A stretch of 6,909 nucleotides of DNA from Lachnospiraceae bacterium UBA6452 (GTDB lineage Bacteria > Bacillota > Clostridia > Lachnospirales > Lachnospiraceae): NCBI GenBank assembly GCA_002441865.1, contig DJNY01000141.1, forward strand, positions 1 through 6,909. Direction: 5' to 3'. The notes beneath the pieces were generated by a model that was not told where the DNA came from, did no database searches, and worked only from the letters and a program-made list of their open reading frames with translations. Made by a program: the position numbers and the translations under genes. How positions within the stretch are numbered: position 1 is the stretch's first letter; every line of letters starts with the position of its first letter. Shown here piece after piece: positions 5,703-6,909 of the stretch.

Positions 5703-6578
5703 TTATTTTCCCAGTGGTTTACCTGTCAGCTTTTCGTAACCTTCCAGATAAATGTCAATCGTCTTCTGTGCAACATCATCCGGTAATTTCCAGCCCTTTT
5801 CCGGATTGGCTTTCAGCCAGTCACGGGCGAACTGCTTATCAAAGGATGGCTGACCATGTCCAGGCTCATATACATCTGCAGGCCAGAAACGTGAGCTGTC
5901 CGGTGTCAGCATTTCATCACCGAGTACAACATTTCCGTTTTCATCCAGACCGAACTCAAACTTGGTATCTGCAATGATAATACCTCTTGTCAGGGCATAT
6001 TCCGCACATTTTTTATAAAGCGTGATCGTGTAGTCCTTCAGCTTCTTTGCATATTCTTCCCCTTTGCCCGGAAAATATTTCTCCAGATGGGCAATACTCT
6101 GTTCATAGGATATATTTTCATCATGATCGCCGATCTCAGCTTTTGTGGAAGGTGTGTAAATAGGCTCAGGAAGCTTATCGGATTCCTTCAGACCTTCCGG
6201 AAGCTTGATACCACAAACTGTACCATCCTTCTGGTAGCTTGCCCAGCCACTGCCTGTGATGTATCCGCGCACGATACACTCGATCGGAAGCATCTGCAGC
6301 TTTCTGCACATCATGCTGTTACCATCAAATTTCTCCTGCCGGAAAAATTCAGGCATATCTTTTACATCAACGGAAATCATATGGTTAGGAATGATATCCT
6401 CTGTCATATCGAACCAGAATTTAGACATCTGTGTCAGGACTGTTCCTTTTTTGGAAATCACATTGTCCAGAATGACATCAAAACAGCTGATACGGTCTGT
6501 TGCTACCATGATCAGGCTGTCCCCATTGTCGTAAATCTCACGTACTTTACCTTCTTTGATCGGCTTTAATTCCTGCAT
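5703..6578 (-). CDS. purC: Phosphoribosylaminoimidazole-succinocarboxamide (SAICAR) synthase
   Basis: Cytoplasmic enzyme of de novo purine synthesis: joins CAIR and aspartate with ATP to give SAICAR. The 291 residues are in the normal range. Motifs: the nucleotide-binding opening KEGKVREIYD (8-17), ATDRISCFDVIL (26-37), the signature region PIECIVRGYITGSGW (98-112) with KLPEPIYTPSTKAEIGDHDE (135-154), IIADTKFEFGLD (201-212) and the second signature LGDEMLTPDSSRFWP (219-233). The ATG at 6578 has AGGAG 7 nt upstream; the reading frame stays open to 6746, but that extension runs through a promoter and terminator and is not part of the protein. It stands apart from other pur genes in this window. 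No purine riboswitch or clear PurR box was seen in its leader. Confidence 0.97.
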   Translation of the reverse strand: MQELKPIKEGKVREIYDNGDSLIMVATDRISCFDVILDNVISKKGTVLTQMSKFWFDMTEDIIPNHMISVDVKDMPEFFRQEKFDGNSMMCRKLQMLPIECIVRGYITGSGWASYQKDGTVCGIKLPEGLKESDKLPEPIYTPSTKAEIGDHDENISYEQSIAHLEKYFPGKGEEYAKKLKDYTITLYKKCAEYALTRGIIIADTKFEFGLDENGNVVLGDEMLTPDSSRFWPADVYEPGHGQPSFDKQFARDWLKANPEKGWKLPDDVAQKTIDIYLEGYEKLTGKPLGK

Positions 6579-6598
6579 CTTTTTTCTCCTTATTTTAC

Positions 6599-6615
6599 AA
6601 TGGCACGATGCCATT
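6599..6615 (-). promoter_or_regulatory. Hairpin in the purC leader
   Basis: AATGGCA and TGCCATT form a perfect 7-bp stem with a 3-nt loop (TCG on the minus strand), about 10 nt before the purC ribosome binding site. It could tune translation or mRNA stability; there is no U run, so it is not a terminator. Confidence 0.4.
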
Positions 6616-6644
6616 TTATTGTGGATCCAAATGCATCCTATATC

Positions 6645-6674
6645 TGTGTAACACTTTTTGTAGTTTGTTGTCAA
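6645..6674 (-). promoter_or_regulatory. Candidate promoter of purC
   Basis: Perfect TTGACA (6669-6674), 18 bp, then TACACA (6645-6650, 3 of 6) with an extended -10 TG one base upstream (TGTTACACA). It lies just past the terminator of the upstream gene and about 65 nt before the purC start codon. The -10 is weak, so the exact start is uncertain. Confidence 0.45.
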
Positions 6675-6704
6675 GCCTTGCAGGAAAACAATTCCCAAAA
6701 GGAC

Positions 6705-6737
6705 AGAAAAAAAGAAACCAGACTGAGAACCGGTCTG
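6705..6737 (-). terminator. Intrinsic terminator of the receiver-domain gene
   Basis: On the minus strand CAGACCG and CAGTCTG (6719-6737) form a stem with one mismatch, followed by GTTTCTTTTTTTCTG. It is 78 bp past the stop codon of the partial gene at the right edge and upstream of the purC promoter, so it separates the two units. Confidence 0.7.
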
Positions 6738-6814
6738 CCATAGCATTTCTATCGATCATTACCTGTCAAGCCACGATCTTCCACATCCCTCTGCACAGAT
6801 GCAGCCTCATCCTT

Positions 6815-6909
6815 CTACAGGCATCTTGTCAGCTCCTGCCGCAATGCTTCCACCTTGATCGGTTTGGCGATATGACCGCTCATGCCCGCCTGCTTTGCCG
6901 CACGTTTAT
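6815..6909 (-). CDS. C-terminal end of a response-regulator receiver domain (partial, 5' part outside window)
   Basis: The last 30 residues of a protein read on the minus strand, ending at TAG (6815-6817): KRAAKQAGMSGHIAKPIKVE then ALRQELTRCL. This is the end of a CheY-like receiver domain. AGMSGHIAKPI carries the conserved Lys-Pro pair near the phospho-acceptor site, followed by the last helix. Because the protein ends with the receiver, and the form AGMxGHIAKPI is usual in hybrid sensors, the gene probably encodes a hybrid sensor histidine kinase or a similar multi-domain signalling protein rather than a regulator with a DNA-binding tail. Everything before this fragment lies beyond the right edge. 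Confidence 0.8.
   Translation of the reverse strand, partial: KRAAKQAGMSGHIAKPIKVEALRQELTRCL

Noticed and set aside
6579..6720. Purine riboswitch or PurR box upstream of purC
   Set aside because: No purine aptamer core and no paired CGAA-type PurBox half-sites are visible.
6579..6746. N-terminal extension of purC by 56 codons
   Set aside because: It would cross the candidate promoter, the leader hairpin and the upstream terminator, and it precedes an excellent ribosome binding site and the standard PurC start.

Overview
The window looks like chromosomal DNA of a spore-forming, low-to-medium GC Firmicute, most likely a gut-type Lachnospiraceae or related Clostridia. The support is a forespore regulator (SpoVT) behind a near-ideal sigma-G promoter, strong AGGAG ribosome binding sites with TTG starts, an ECF-type vitamin transporter component, and a secreted nuclease with Ig-like and Ada-like C-terminal domains. 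This taxonomic reading is inference from gene families; no 16S or other marker is present.

Layout, left to right. (1) 37-648, minus: an ECF transporter S component of unknown substrate, with a plausible promoter far upstream (927-955). This implies a leader of about 270 nt that starts with a long GAAA-capped hairpin and carries further stem-loops. A perfect palindrome covers the -10 box. (2) 1048-2271, plus: a secreted DNA/RNA non-specific endonuclease, divergent from the transporter gene and with its own promoter and terminator. (3) 2313-3641, minus: an AAA (AAA_14/DUF4143) ATPase in visibly AT-richer DNA. It is preceded by four copies of a 33-bp tandem repeat that supplies its likely promoter, and it is flanked on both sides by near-identical GGGGATT terminators. 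(4) 3885-4430, minus: spoVT. (5) 4548-5594, minus: an RsmH-type 16S rRNA methyltransferase with an N-terminal extension. (6) 5703-6578, minus: purC. (7) 6815-6909, minus: the last 30 residues of a receiver domain, cut by the window edge and closed by a terminator.

Most of the right half (receiver gene, purC, rsmH, spoVT) runs in one direction, but hairpins and separate promoters suggest several transcription units: housekeeping purine synthesis and ribosome modification, then a sporulation-timed spoVT. The ATPase with its repeat array looks like an accessory cassette set between the nuclease and spoVT, which would otherwise converge on a shared terminator.

The best candidates for something undescribed are the 33-bp repeat array in the ATPase control region and the structured leader of the transporter gene. 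No complete novel multi-gene system is evident.
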